Positions 11,140 to 22,107 of a stretch of DNA of 64,000 bases are shown piece after piece (the first letter of the stretch is position 1; each line of letters starts with the position of its first letter). Made by a program: the position numbers and the translations under genes. The stretch spans positions 562,305 through 626,304 of the forward strand of contig NW_026945764.1 in the NCBI RefSeq assembly GCF_034702125.1, given 5' to 3'. This DNA comes from Engraulis encrasicolus (lineage: Eukaryota > Chordata > Actinopteri > Clupeiformes > Engraulidae). The notes beneath the pieces were generated by a model. The model was not told where the DNA came from, did no database searches, and saw nothing but the letters and a program-made list of their open reading frames with translations.

Positions 11140-12398
11140 ATGGTAGGCTACCGTTCCTCCCACTCCCACCATCTACAACTCTGCCATAGCACCCCCACTG
11201 ATGGACACAGCAGGCCCACCAACCCCTATTGCCTCTACCCCCCGCTCCAGCCCCTCACCTCTGCCACTGTTAACAACATACTGATTTCAGGCGCTCCACC
11301 CCACCCTTGGTGCCTGTCTCTATTGGGGGAGAGAAGGTGGAGACTGTCTGCACTTACAAGTACCTGGGAGTGCACCTCGACAATAAACTGGACTGGTTCA
11401 CAAACTCAGATGCACTCTACAGGAAAGGCCAAAGCAGGCTCTATCTCCTCAGAAGGCTGAGGTCCTTCAATGTCTGCAGCCTACTTCTGCTTATGTTCTA
11501 CCAGTCTCTCATGGGTAGCGTGCTCTTCGATGTTGCGACATGCTGGGGTGGAAGCATCAGGAAGAGAGATGCTGGACGCCTTGGCAGACTGGTGAGGAAG
11601 GCAGGGTCAGTGGTGGGCATGGAGCTGGAGTCATTCACCTCAACAGCTGAGAGCAGAACACTGAGCAGACTGGACTCTATTATGGACAATCAGCATCACC
11701 CCCTTAACGCCATCTTCACTAACCAACTGAGTTTGTTCAGTCACAGACTCCAGGCTTTCACCTGCAGTACTGACAGAGTAAGGAAGTCCTTTGTCCCATG
11801 GGCAATTCAGCTGTTTAACAACACAGAGAAAGACACTTTTGAACTTAAGAAGGACATCATCATTGGGGACTGGACTGCCTGAGATGCCAGAGCTGGCCCA
11901 GACCAGGAAACCTCTTGGTGCGTGTGTGTGTGTGTGTGTGGGTGTGTGTGGGTGTGTGTGCGCGTGCGTGTGGGCGTGTGTTTGTCTATACACTTACCTG
12001 TACTTAACTGTGACACTGTGAGACATTTTCACCCCTATCATACTCTGTACACTGCCTACTTCTGCATACTATACTATATCATAGATGTATCTGTCAACAC
12101 TGGTCATGTTAAGACTGTCTACCTTAACTGACAGAGTATGTTTTCTGCACATGGTCTATCCCAACTCACAGAATGTCTTTTTGCACAATTACCTTTTTAC
12201 ATTTTTTACACATTACTTTTTCACATTCTTTATCTTTACTATTTTTATTTTTATTTTCCCCTCCCTGACTATTCCTGTGTTATTTGTGTCTTGAAATGTC
12301 CATGTGGGCATTCATTTATTTGTGTATTTATGTAAGCTACTGGATACCTGAATTCCCCCCTGGGGATTAATAAAGTCACTCTACTCTACTCTACTACA
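11140..12398 (+). pseudogene. APE-type LINE, C-terminal coding and 3' tail
   Basis: From about 11300 to 11882 the frame encodes the post-reverse-transcriptase region: YKYLGVHLDNKLDW, GQSRLYLLRRLRSFNVC, FYQSLMGSVLF, WGGSIRKRDAGRLGRL. The catalytic YADD region is missing, so the element is internally deleted. The 3' UTR has a GT-rich run (11919-11980) and ends CCTGGGGATTAATAAAGT with CTACT repeats (12360-12398), a LINE-type tail. Confidence 0.75.
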
Positions 12399-12400
12399 GA

Positions 12401-12523
12401 TACCACCGCTGGATTAAGAAGTCTATGGAGATCAGAAAGCGTAGCCCAAGTACCATGAACAGGGATGAGGGGGCATACCTGCTCTCACACACCTGGACCA
12501 CCATCCTAAGAGGACAACTCTAA
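12401..12523 (+). pseudogene. Penelope-like C-terminal coding remnant
   Basis: A short frame reads YHRWIKKSMEIRKRS, then MNRDEGAYLLSHTW and a stop at 12521. This resembles the end of the GIY-YIG endonuclease region of vertebrate Penelope-like elements (recalled from family knowledge). It abuts the LINE tail on the left and the terminal repeat on the right, suggesting the LINE inserted into, or beside, a Penelope-like copy. Confidence 0.5.
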
Positions 12524-12533
12524 CAGCATTTAA

Positions 12534-12712
12534 TTGGCAGGGAGGTCACACCTCCACAACAACATCAGCTGATTTTAAAGCACGTCACTCATCAACATCA
12601 CATAGTGACCCTCTGATGAAGATGGAAGTAACGCCGTCGAAACATGTCAGGTAAAAGATAAAAACTTTGACATGTCTTAAGGAAAAGGAAAATCTAAACT
12701 GTTGACAACAGT
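12534..12712 (+). mobile_element. Penelope-like terminal repeat
   Basis: The inverted partner of 5866-6040. It contains CTGATGA, a small hairpin and GAAACATGTC at 12613-12650, a layout resembling the core of the hammerhead ribozymes known from Penelope-like elements. An extra A stands between CTGATGA and the hairpin, so catalytic ability is uncertain. Confidence 0.55.
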
Positions 12713-12797
12713 TTAGTTCAGTTGGTCAATGCAATTTTTAAAACATAGAATACTGAATAAAAACTTGTATATGAGATTACTACCCAGAATTCCTTAC

Positions 12798-12870
12798 CTC
12801 AAAGATATGAGGTAAATCTTGTTGCTTGTCCTGACCACTGGAGTCTTGTTTATGTCTCCTCTTTTGATCT
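12798..12870 (-). CDS. NLR-C gene, 73-bp linker exon
   Basis: The minus strand reads acceptor ATCACCAG, then DQKRRHKQDSSGQDK and QQDLPHIFE, then donor GAG|GTAAGG. One leading base completes a phase-2 codon from the repeat exons; 24 whole codons follow, ending in phase 0 as the 5360 exon needs (HIFE then VLEEK). Fish NLR-C proteins have a DQK-rich link ending in IF just before LEEKI, so length, phase and residues all fit. It ties the distal exon array to the NACHT exon. Confidence 0.82.
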
Positions 12871-13491
12871 CTGGTGATAAAAGATGAAATATAAGGCATA
12901 AAAATTGTAACCTACCACACCACGTCCCTTCTCAGATCTCTTTTAGGCTGGCTACATGCTTAATAAACAATAGTAAAAACAAGAGACATTAAAAACTGAG
13001 AGAACATAAACACAAGAGAAAACAAAACAGAGTTAAAGAGTCAAAATGAATAGGCTAAGTGAAATAGATGAGTTGTGAGTCTGTATTTGAACATGAGTAG
13101 AGAGAGTCAATATTGCGGATGTCAGGGGGAAGTGCATTGCTGAGCTGGGGAGCTCCCCATGGTACTGAGGCAGGTAGAGGAGACAGTGAGGAGGACAGAG
13201 GAGGAGGGAGCTGAACGGAATAGCCACAGAACAAGTGAATATGTAATATGAAGACTGTAAACTGTAACAGTCATGTAGAAATTGGAAAATAAGTCCTATT
13301 TTATTAATATTTCCATCTTTTGGTTACAAATCTAAATATCACAGGTTCTTCACATACTGAAAGCGAAACTGTGTTATTGAGATCTAGTAAACTGTATGAC
13401 TTCTGCGATCTACGGTGTGTCTCAGTAGAGAAGGGGTGTGACCAATTTACTGTTTGACACCGTCACTGAGTTATTACCGTCTGGTACACGG
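12871..13491. other. NLR intron sequence with a probable repeat
   Basis: 12960-13240 has the look of a dispersed fish repeat (GTCAATATTGCGGATGTCAG, GTGCATTGCTGAGCTGGG). I find no coding exon. Confidence 0.35.
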
Positions 13492-14476
13492 TATGTGGGT
13501 GGTTGACGTTTAAGGCCATAACACACTTAAAGGGGGAAACATATTCCAATTCCTGAAAAAATGGGTAGAAACATTGGGAAATAAATGGGGATGTCAGTGG
13601 TCCGTGGAAATTCGCCTATTTTTTGCCATTTTTTGGGAAAATGTGTCCTGCGCTGTGACATCATTGGTGTGACATTTCTGTAAGATACAATAAAATGATT
13701 AATATTCTGCACAAACATATCGCTCTTTCTGCTATTGTTCTTTTAACCCCCACCTCACACACACACTACTACCCACCCGCACCTCAGAGCTCATGCTAAC
13801 TAGATAATGATATTGTGTTTAACCTTAATATGTGTTTTCACTCATAAAAAAAAAATGTCCTTCCATAGGAGCAGTCACACCACGGGACACCATAAATGAA
13901 CCTAAGCATTGTGTGACAGAATCATTGCAATATGTAGACATATTAAGAGGTTAATAGTCACCTTAAACTTCCACATCACTCTCCAATAACTGAGATATAA
14001 CTGGTTAGGAGCCTGTCTTTAAGAACCTTGCAGTTGGCCTTGCAGCTGCCCGTCCACAAACCTGACTTACATGTCACCCCGCAGGACGCAGTTTGTGTTA
14101 TGAAATTGAACTTGCCGTTAATGTTACTGTATTGAGTTTTTTTCACATTCATATTTTTGAATATAAGGTTAATATTTATGAAATCATGCCAAATGTTTTA
14201 TAAATGATTACAAATGTTGTTGGTTTATTTTATAGCTGTATATATTCCATATTCCAGCTGTATATATTAATGTTACAGTCACACCACAGGACATTTGACA
14301 TATAAACCCTTCCATAAATCTGAAAAAAAATGTTTCTTCTCATCTAAGACTAATATGAAACATGATGTACCACATCTTCTTTCATTTACATTTGTTTTCA
14401 ATAGGAAAAATATCAATTTTGTAGGTTTTTAACTTATGTTACGTAAAAAGAGGGCGTCATGTCAACCACCCATATA
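13492..14476. mobile_element. MITE with 18-bp terminal inverted repeats
   Basis: Ends are TATGTGGGTGGTTGACGT (13492-13509) and the inverse of TATATGGGTGGTTGACAT (14459-14476), with two mismatches. The interior is AT-rich and non-coding and contains two GTCACACCAC(G/A)GGACA blocks at about 13875 and 14280. The TIR starts with TA, compatible with a TA target duplication. The family is not identified. Confidence 0.65.
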
Positions 14477-15158
14477 TAGTGGTAGGTCAACAACTACTTT
14501 TTGTATATGAGTATTATGTAGTTTAGTTAGCTCGAATAAATATAGTTAAAAAACTTTAGGGCCAGCTGAGGAATTAAAATGGCCGCGGTGTTACATTACA
14601 TGGCCGCGGCTCACTGGGACAAGTCCCTGATCTCTCAATGGCCACTCCGCACGTGTTTGTGGGGGTTTTGGTGCGGGTTTTGGTTTGATTATGCTTTAAA
14701 CCTCTGGTTGTGTTACAAACATGGTTACGTTCATGGTGTTAACACTAGAACTACCACAAGAGAGTCATTTGACCCTTTGGACCCCCTGCAGACACTCCTT
14801 TTGTTGTGGAAATGTGGCTGTTAGCAGCTCAAAAAGAGATGAATAAAGTAAAACAAAAACAATCATGTAGATGGGTCATAGTCACAGCAATGCTGCTCAA
14901 TATGTTCTTCACACAGTCAATACGACCCACTGTGGTTCCAATCCTAGAGTGCACGCATATGCAGATTTTTTGGGGTAGGTTTTAATACAAAGACAACAGG
15001 CAAATAATGTTGATTATGTTCTGTTCCTGTTCAGCAAAATGCTTTGGTCATACACTGTATTGTCATACACCCTCAGAATTGGAAACCCAGTCTGCAAAGT
15101 GATGGCTACTTATACGTTACAAAATGATAAACAATGAATAATGGACTTACCTGCACAT
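14477..15158. other. Intronic sequence, no gene
   Basis: TTAACACTAGAACTACC at about 14740 recalls a piggyBac-type end, but no partner end is found nearby, so I do not call an element. Confidence 0.4.
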
Positions 15159-15505
15159 ACAGGTCCTTCTCAAATAATTAGCATATTGTGTTAAAGTTCA
15201 TTTTTTTCCCCATAATGTAATGATAAAAATTCAACTTTCATATGTTTTACATTCATTGCACAGCAACTGAAATATTTCAGGTCTTGTTTTGTTTTAATAT
15301 TGATGATTTTAGCATACAGCTCATGAAAACCCAAAATTCCCATCTCAGAAAATTAGCATATCATGAAAAGGTTGTCTAAACAAGCTATTAACCTAATCAT
15401 CTGAATTAACCAATTAACTCTAAACACTGGTAAAAGCTTCCTGAGGCTTTAAAAAGTCTCAGCCTTGTTCATTACTCAAAGCCGCAGTCATGGGTTAGAC
15501 TGTGT
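15159..15505 (+). mobile_element. Tc1/mariner-type 5' end, truncated
   Basis: After TA it begins CAGGTCCTTCTCAAATAATT and contains AATTAGCATATCATGAAAAG and CTGAGGCTTTAAAAAGTC, the 5' end of a widespread fish Tc1-like family. It breaks off near the expected transposase start (CATGGGTTAGACTG, about 15490). Confidence 0.75.
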
Positions 15506-15621
15506 TTAACATTGAAGTCAATGGCAGTGGCATTGCATGAGGGTTATGAAAGCAGATATCATTGATGCTTAGCTGTCAGCTGTTTTTTGTTCTTTGATCT
15601 GGTGACCCACACTTCCCTCTT

Positions 15622-15789
15622 CATTATACTCCATAGATTTCCATACCAAGTTTTTCAATTTTTGTTACAAATCGTATTCTATTTGACAGAACATTCCATT
15701 GACTTTCAATGGGGTTTCATTTCTGGCAAATAGAATTACATTTGTAACAAAAATAGAAAAACTTGGTATGGAAATCTATGGAGTATAAT
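15622..15789. repeat. Palindrome, arms about 65 bp
   Basis: ATTATACTCCATAGATTTCC, ATACCAAGTTTTTC and TTTTTGTTACAAAT occur on the left and inverted on the right around a spacer of about 35 bp. It is a MITE-like hairpin. Confidence 0.8.
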
Positions 15790-18700
15790 TCATTTCATAC
15801 TACAGAGCTGTCATAGCAAAGACCTTGTCAGCCAAGCCGAGGCACAGAGAAGAGTATACCTCTTCACAATCTTTCTGTTACTGGTGTTTTTATAGGTGTA
15901 GGTGTATGTATTTAGAAACGTGTACTGAAGATACTATTATTTGCCAATCCAGCCGGCTGGTCCCGTGGCACCCGGACTATCCCCAGCCGTTGTGGCTGTT
16001 TCACCTCTGCTTTCGAGGTATGTTGTATGTACACTACCTGTAACATGCTGCTCCACACTGTTTTATTCAAGTTTTAGAAATATGTATTCATGGTAAATTG
16101 CTACTGCCAGGTTGACTCTCCTGATGCCCGAATTCTCTGTAACATCCCTTTGTTCAACTGCAATGAGGTATGTGTAAACATTGTGTTAAACAGTTATTTA
16201 ATAATGTACTGTAACCAACTAATGTTTGCTTGTTTGCCAGACGCCTCAGAGTATGCCTTCCAGGGTCGGGGCAAGGCATTAAGTAGTAGCCCACTGCCTT
16301 TTTTGCCTGTTTAATTTCACCTTTCTGTTTGATTTCTTGTTTTGTTTGTTTATGTTTCCGGCCGCCTTGATCTCCTTTCTCTAGACAGGATAGCCCCCAG
16401 TTGGCTGTCTAGTATTGATGTTAGCCAGTTACTCCCAGTGCAGGTGTCTGTGTCTGTGTTGTTGTGCACCTGTATTGCAGTGACTTGCACTCACTTGAAA
16501 TCACTCACCTGTGTATAGTGAGTAGTATAGCATGGTTGGATTGTTTACGTGTAGTGTATAGCCATATTCATTGAATCACTTACTTGACGTGGTGTGCCTA
16601 TGCTCATGCTTGAGTGTGTTTAAACATAGGCCTTTATTTCTACCGTAGACTCAGTTAACCTGCCTTGGGAGCCTGGTCTGGTAATCTTTAGGGGAGGGTC
16701 ACCCCTTACGCAAGTTCATCTCCTGTCTGTCCTCCAGGTTTTAGTAAGGCTTGTTTTTAACACTGAATGCTTTCTTTTGTTTATTTAAAACTTTTGTAAC
16801 AATAAAGAAAAATATTTTATTCACAAAAGGGAAGACACGTCTCAGTGCTGTCTATCTGAACCTGCGTTGCCTTGCTGTTTCAGGTATTGGTTATTCACTG
16901 TAGGCGGAATTCTCCCACCCGCTTAAGTAAAAAAAAGCGCTTAACATCGCCTCCGCGGTTACTGAAGTCTGTGATTAAGCGGGGTTTACGCGCGATTTTA
17001 CCAGTTGCGCACTTTGGGGAGGGCCAGGCCAAAATCAGGGAGTTTCGCATGTAAATGAATCCTAAGCGTATTCTCCCGTGCACTTAAGCGCGTTTGCCTT
17101 TACGCGCATCAAAGGGCTGTAGTAAGGTCAAGCGCCACTATGAGGTAAAATGTAATATTGCATTTGATGCTCGCTTGGCTCGCATTTTGAACATGTTACA
17201 TGGTAGGCCCTATGCTTTGTTGATGTTCCTTACCGTCAGCGTGAGTTCAAATCGAAATTCATTCACAGTTCCACTACATAAACATCCTACATTAATTGTG
17301 ACAAAATATGACCAGCTGCCAGAGCATGTTCTCATATCGGTGAACTTACAAACAAAAGCAGGTAATTAATTAATCAGTATGAGGATCATCATGTTGTCTC
17401 CACGGACGGTAACCAAAACCAAAAACACCTCGTTGCACCATGCACAAGTAGGCTGAATTGACAAGGCACGTCAGACTAAAGACCTCTGTTCCAGTCATCC
17501 TAACAGCCACCCAAAGTATGCCTATTCAAAACAACCTTCACCATTTTCGGGGTGATAATGTTGTAGCCACGACGTTAAGTAAAGGGTTTTTATTGCAACT
17601 CCTCCACTTTTGTGATTTATTGGAACTCGTGCATATGTGCATGTAACCTATTAAACTTTCTTAACCGATGCCCAACATACAAAACCGCCACATACTGAGG
17701 TAGGCTACAGGTTGTCCTATCTGTTTTTGTAAGGCAGAAAATATTTCCTGAATGTCATTACATATATCACATATCAGAGCATGTCTTTGGCATTTCGCTT
17801 CTGGTCTCTATTACACCCCATCAGCTGCGCGTTTAAGTCCTGGCTTGGCATCGCATGCCCATGTCCAATTAATTCCCATGTCTGCGACAAAATATAAAGT
17901 CTCCGTTTTTTTCATGACGATCGATTTCCTTGTTCATTCTTCAGCATGCATGTAGCCTAAGTGTAATATGCTGACGGACAGCTGAGAGCCACATATTTCC
18001 AATTATTTTAATGTCACGTTTCTGGAGAAACACTTTTAAAAGTCAGCAAATAGGCCTACTATGTGTTTGTTTAACTGTGGGAATGATCAGCATTTTAAAT
18101 CACTTTTTGATTTCCGGAATTGTCCAGGCAACACGCCAAACTCCATTTCTAACAAAACGTTTAATCATGTTTATTATTTCAATCAACCTGTTGCGCACCA
18201 AAACGCTCAGCTGAGTTCCCGCCAAAGGGACACATCGCGTTTCCATCTCATTATCTCACCTCCAATACTTGCCTTGTGCTTATGAAAAGGAGCGGAGGTT
18301 AGATTTTGAAACGCTTTTGCAAGAGGACTTTTGGCACGTGGTTTTAAATTCAAAGTAAAAGTTCAGTGTTGGATCTCAATGGACTGCCGAGGTTTTCACA
18401 TGGTTGATCTGAAAATCCATGCTCCATAGTTTCTTTGTAGCCACAACTGATGAACTTGGCGGAGACTCATCCCCCCATTTAGCATATATCACGCCTATGT
18501 TGGGCTACGCGCTGTTTTTCTGAGTTAAGCGCGAGGGGTGTGGCGCCTATTTTCAATTAAGCTGCATTGTTGGAAGACGTGCCGTTGTGCAACACGCAAT
18601 GTGCAGCACACGCTCGCGTGCCAATGCTGCATTGTGCGAGGTGCCTGCGTTTGAGATGTGTTTGAAATAAGTTGAAAAACAATCTCCCACCTGCAGTAAT

Positions 18701-19534
18701 GAGACTGAGGTAGCACTATAGGTCTGTGCTTCTTGTGGAAGAGTTGCCGACTGTAGGCAATTTATGGAGCGTCTTACAACGGAGATGAAGTTTGACAACA
18801 CAGTTCATGCAACACGGAGGCGAGACGACATCTAGTTATGTTATGTTCTTAAAATAAATGAAATCTAGTAAGTCTGACAAAACGACACGTCAGTGCTGAT
18901 GAACATTGCACAATACGTCTGTGCATTTGAACTGTGCACGTAGCCTAAATGTCCGTATCGACCTGAAAGAAAGAAGTGTGTGACCGTCAAGTAGGCGGGG
19001 AGTGCAGACGAGACCATGGGGCATGTGGAGAGGGAGAAGATGTTTAAGTAGGCTACTTTATTACAGATGAATTGGAAGGTGTGGATGACAATTGCAGTAT
19101 TGACTGGTTTTACAGTGAAGCTGCAACGGGCGGGTTATGCCCTCTTTTGAGCCTCAACGCAGTTAGTCAAAGCAATTAGTTTTGATTTTTGTTCCATTCT
19201 AGGGCTGCGCTATCCGTATCCCGCAACGGCATGGGCAGCGACAGGATTGCCAAACTGCCTTCAATACAAGGAGTAAACTAGACCTGTCTGTTGTTTTGTA
19301 GCCACACAGACTCAACGACAATGAAAATGAAACATTAAATAGACCTATTTATGTCACATGCATTTTTGATCGTACTACCAGCCACCACGGTAGTTTACAA
19401 AGAAGTGGATCAACGCTTAAAGAGAAGGGGGAAATATTAGAGGCACATCAGAACGCAGCTTCCTCGACTTGTCAACTCACTTCAATGCTCCTTCAACAAC
19501 GTATGTCTGGCAGTAGGTTAGTGTTCTACAGATA
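15790..19534. other. Intron sequence, 3.7 kb, no gene recognised
   Basis: Short frames only. A polyadenylation-like AATAAAG lies at about 16801. The segment 16900-17100 is rich in CGC and AAGCGC, as is 18450-18650, possibly two ends of one degraded element, but I could not align them convincingly. Confidence 0.4.
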
Positions 19535-19738
19535 CAGTCCCAGGAAAAAGTTTGTACACCCTTTGAAATTTCTGTCAAAATTGGTCATAAAACATGGTCT
19601 GATCTTCCCGGAAATCACAAGAAGGAACAACCAGATTCAGCTTTAACTAATTCAACCCAAACATTTACAAGTTCTCATATTTTCATTGGCCATAAGATGT
19701 AAACAGTCACAGGACAGCAAGGCATAAGTAAGTACACC

Positions 19739-21178
19739 CATGGTAGTTACATTTGAGGCTAGCGAGGTCCGGACCTCGCCTATCGTGAGAGGTTTTTTTA
19801 TTAGCCTATTATTATTATTTTAACGGCAAATATGACCAACTGAAACACACAAAAACATCTATAAACCTTTGTGAAGCATCCTTTGCAAACTGTGGTTAAC
19901 ATCCATGTATTATGTGTTCTAGTTTTGCCTTTGTGTTCTGTTTTTGACAGTAAACAAGATTGATTAATATCGCAAGTGGTGCCACTCGTGGGAGAGAACG
20001 CAACTCAGCCGACGTCGCAAGTGTTTGGTCGCGTTCATGACAGACCATTGCGCAACGCAAAATTACCATGCTTTCTGGTTGGAAAAATGCATTGAAATGG
20101 CAAAGTGTGCGTGTGCAGCCTGCGCAGTAATGTGCCGTCACAAACGCACCCATTAAGCACGCGCTTGGTGAGATCTCCGCTAACAGAAAGCCAACCGTTG
20201 TATAGCCTACATAAAGCTCATGCGTAACAAGTAGGCTATGGTGTCTTAAAAAGCCATTTGAGTCATTATTTTAAGAAGGCCGGCTGCTGCATCAGCTGCT
20301 GCATAAAGGTAAAAGCAGGATATCCGTGAAAGGTAATTGATTGTAAATTGGAAAGCATGTGACAGCTGAATACTTTACAGCATAAACACTGACAGAGGAG
20401 GTCACCGGAACATCTTCAGGTGTGGATATTTTCCTGTTAATTTGGACAAGTGCCAAGACTATCGACGTTGCCACGTCTTTGTCAGAGTCAATCGCGGTAA
20501 AATATCCACACCTGAAGAGGCTTCCGTGACTACTGTGTCTGCATAGCCGTGACGCATCAGATGGCTCAGGAGCGCGGAGGATAGGCTACTTTTCTTTCTC
20601 GTTGATAGACTTTTGTCTTCTGCGCTTGTGAAGAACTATAACAACTAAATAAAAACAAAACGTTTGATGCGACTCTAGGAAGAAAAAAGTTTACTCCAAA
20701 ATAGGTGGTTTGCACTACAGAGATAGCTATCCCTGTATCTTTGGAGGAAAACAGCTGAAGTGTAATTTCATTGGGAGAAAAATATGAATGGCTGAGCAAC
20801 TTGCCATCTGAGGATGTAGCTTATTGTGCAACTTCAGGGTCAAGATTTAGTTTCCTTACAAAGGGCTTTACTGACTGGGAGGATGCTGTTTATAATAAAA
20901 GAGGCATGATACCAAAGCATAGCCATTCAAAGGGAATAGACTGAGTTGGCTGAAAACTACAACATATTTATTATTATACATGTCTACATATTTACTATTT
21001 CACATTAGGCCTATACATTCATAGAGGAGGGCCCTATATATAGGCCTGTGTAGCCTATATTTATTTATTTTATGAATTCATTTTTAATTTATATTTTATA
21101 TTAATAATACAATTTCGGCACGCGCTCTGCGCGCGCATCATGGACCTCGCCTACTTCACATGGCTGGCTACGGCCATG
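19739..21178. mobile_element. hAT-like non-autonomous element, 1440 bp
   Basis: It is flanked by AGTACACC at 19731-19738 and 21179-21186; removing one copy restores the Tc1 arm as judged against the intact right arm. Ends are CATGGTAG and, inverted, CATGGCCG, a weak TIR. CGAGGTCCGGACCTCG lies near the left end and GGACCTCGCCTA near both ends. A hairpin at about 20410-20525 contains CTTCAGGTGTGGATATTTT. No coding frame. Confidence 0.75.
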
Positions 21179-21816
21179 AGTACACCCTTGCATTCAATAG
21201 GTTTTAACCCTAAGTTAGTCACAATAACCTCAACCAGATGTGTCCTGTAGTTGCAGATCAGATTAACATAACAATCTGGATGCATTTTGTCTCCGTCTTC
21301 TTTGGAAAACTGCCCTTCTTCAGCAAGGTTTCTGGGATGTTTGGAGTGAATAGCTTTCTTGACCTCATGCCATATCGTCTCAAATGTTTTTTGTCAGAGC
21401 TTTGACTGGGCTATTCCAGAATGTGTATTTCATTGTTATGAAGCAATTCTAAAGTCAATTGCCTCTAAAATATGGGTTGTTGTCCCATTTCAGCACCCAT
21501 CCTCCTGTGTGCTTCAACTGTGAGACAGACTACCTCACATTTTTCTGTAAAATATCTCAATAAACTTCTGAGTTCATTGTTCCACTGATAATAGCAAACT
21601 GACAAGGGCCTGAGGCACCAAGGTAACCGCATATAATGATGTTCCCGCCACCATACTCAAAAGTGGAGATGATGTTTTGGTGAAGGTGTGGTTCTCCAGT
21701 TCTCCTGCAAACAATCCCCTGAACAATTCTCCAGAATATTTAGCAGTAATTATGAAGCATATAAATGCTTTTTTGCAAACCTCAAAGGTGCAGCAATATT
21801 TTTTTGGTCAGAAACC

Positions 21817-22107
21817 TGTTAAGCATATTTTGTTACATGGGCAAAGCCATGTTAATCAGCATCCAATCAATGTGTATGGCGTGATGACGTCAGTGCCAAT
21901 GCAGGTGCACGCGCACCACTACCATGCTTTATATGTGTGTTTGAATAAACGGCTGAGTCAGTTGAGCAGAATGAAGAATGCCAGCCAACGGAGAAGATGT
22001 TGTCCGTGTGTCTTTCTCAAGCTAAGCTAGTAGTCAGTAAAGTTGTTCACTGTGTTACCTAAGTAAAACGCAAGTGCTGCTGCGCAGGGATGGCGAATAT
22101 CCCCACA
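21817..22107 (+). repeat. Ty1/copia 5' LTR, 291 bp
   Basis: It starts TGTTAAGC and ends CCCCACA, preceded by the 5-bp target duplication AAACC (21812-21816). It contains TGACGTCA (21885), TTTATAT (about 21928), AATAAA (21944) and TGAGTCA (21954). It differs from the 3' LTR at four positions that I counted. The gag start codon lies inside it at 22090. Confidence 0.95.
21885..21960 (+). promoter_or_regulatory. LTR promoter: CRE, TATA-like box, AATAAA, AP-1 motif
   Basis: The palindrome TGACGTCA matches the CREB/ATF site and TGAGTCA matches the AP-1 site; TTTATAT could position transcription start. All are present in both LTRs. Function is inferred from motif identity. Confidence 0.5.

Noticed and set aside
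14735..14760. piggyBac-like end TTAACACTAGAACTACC
   Set aside because: No matching inverted end with TTAA was found nearby.
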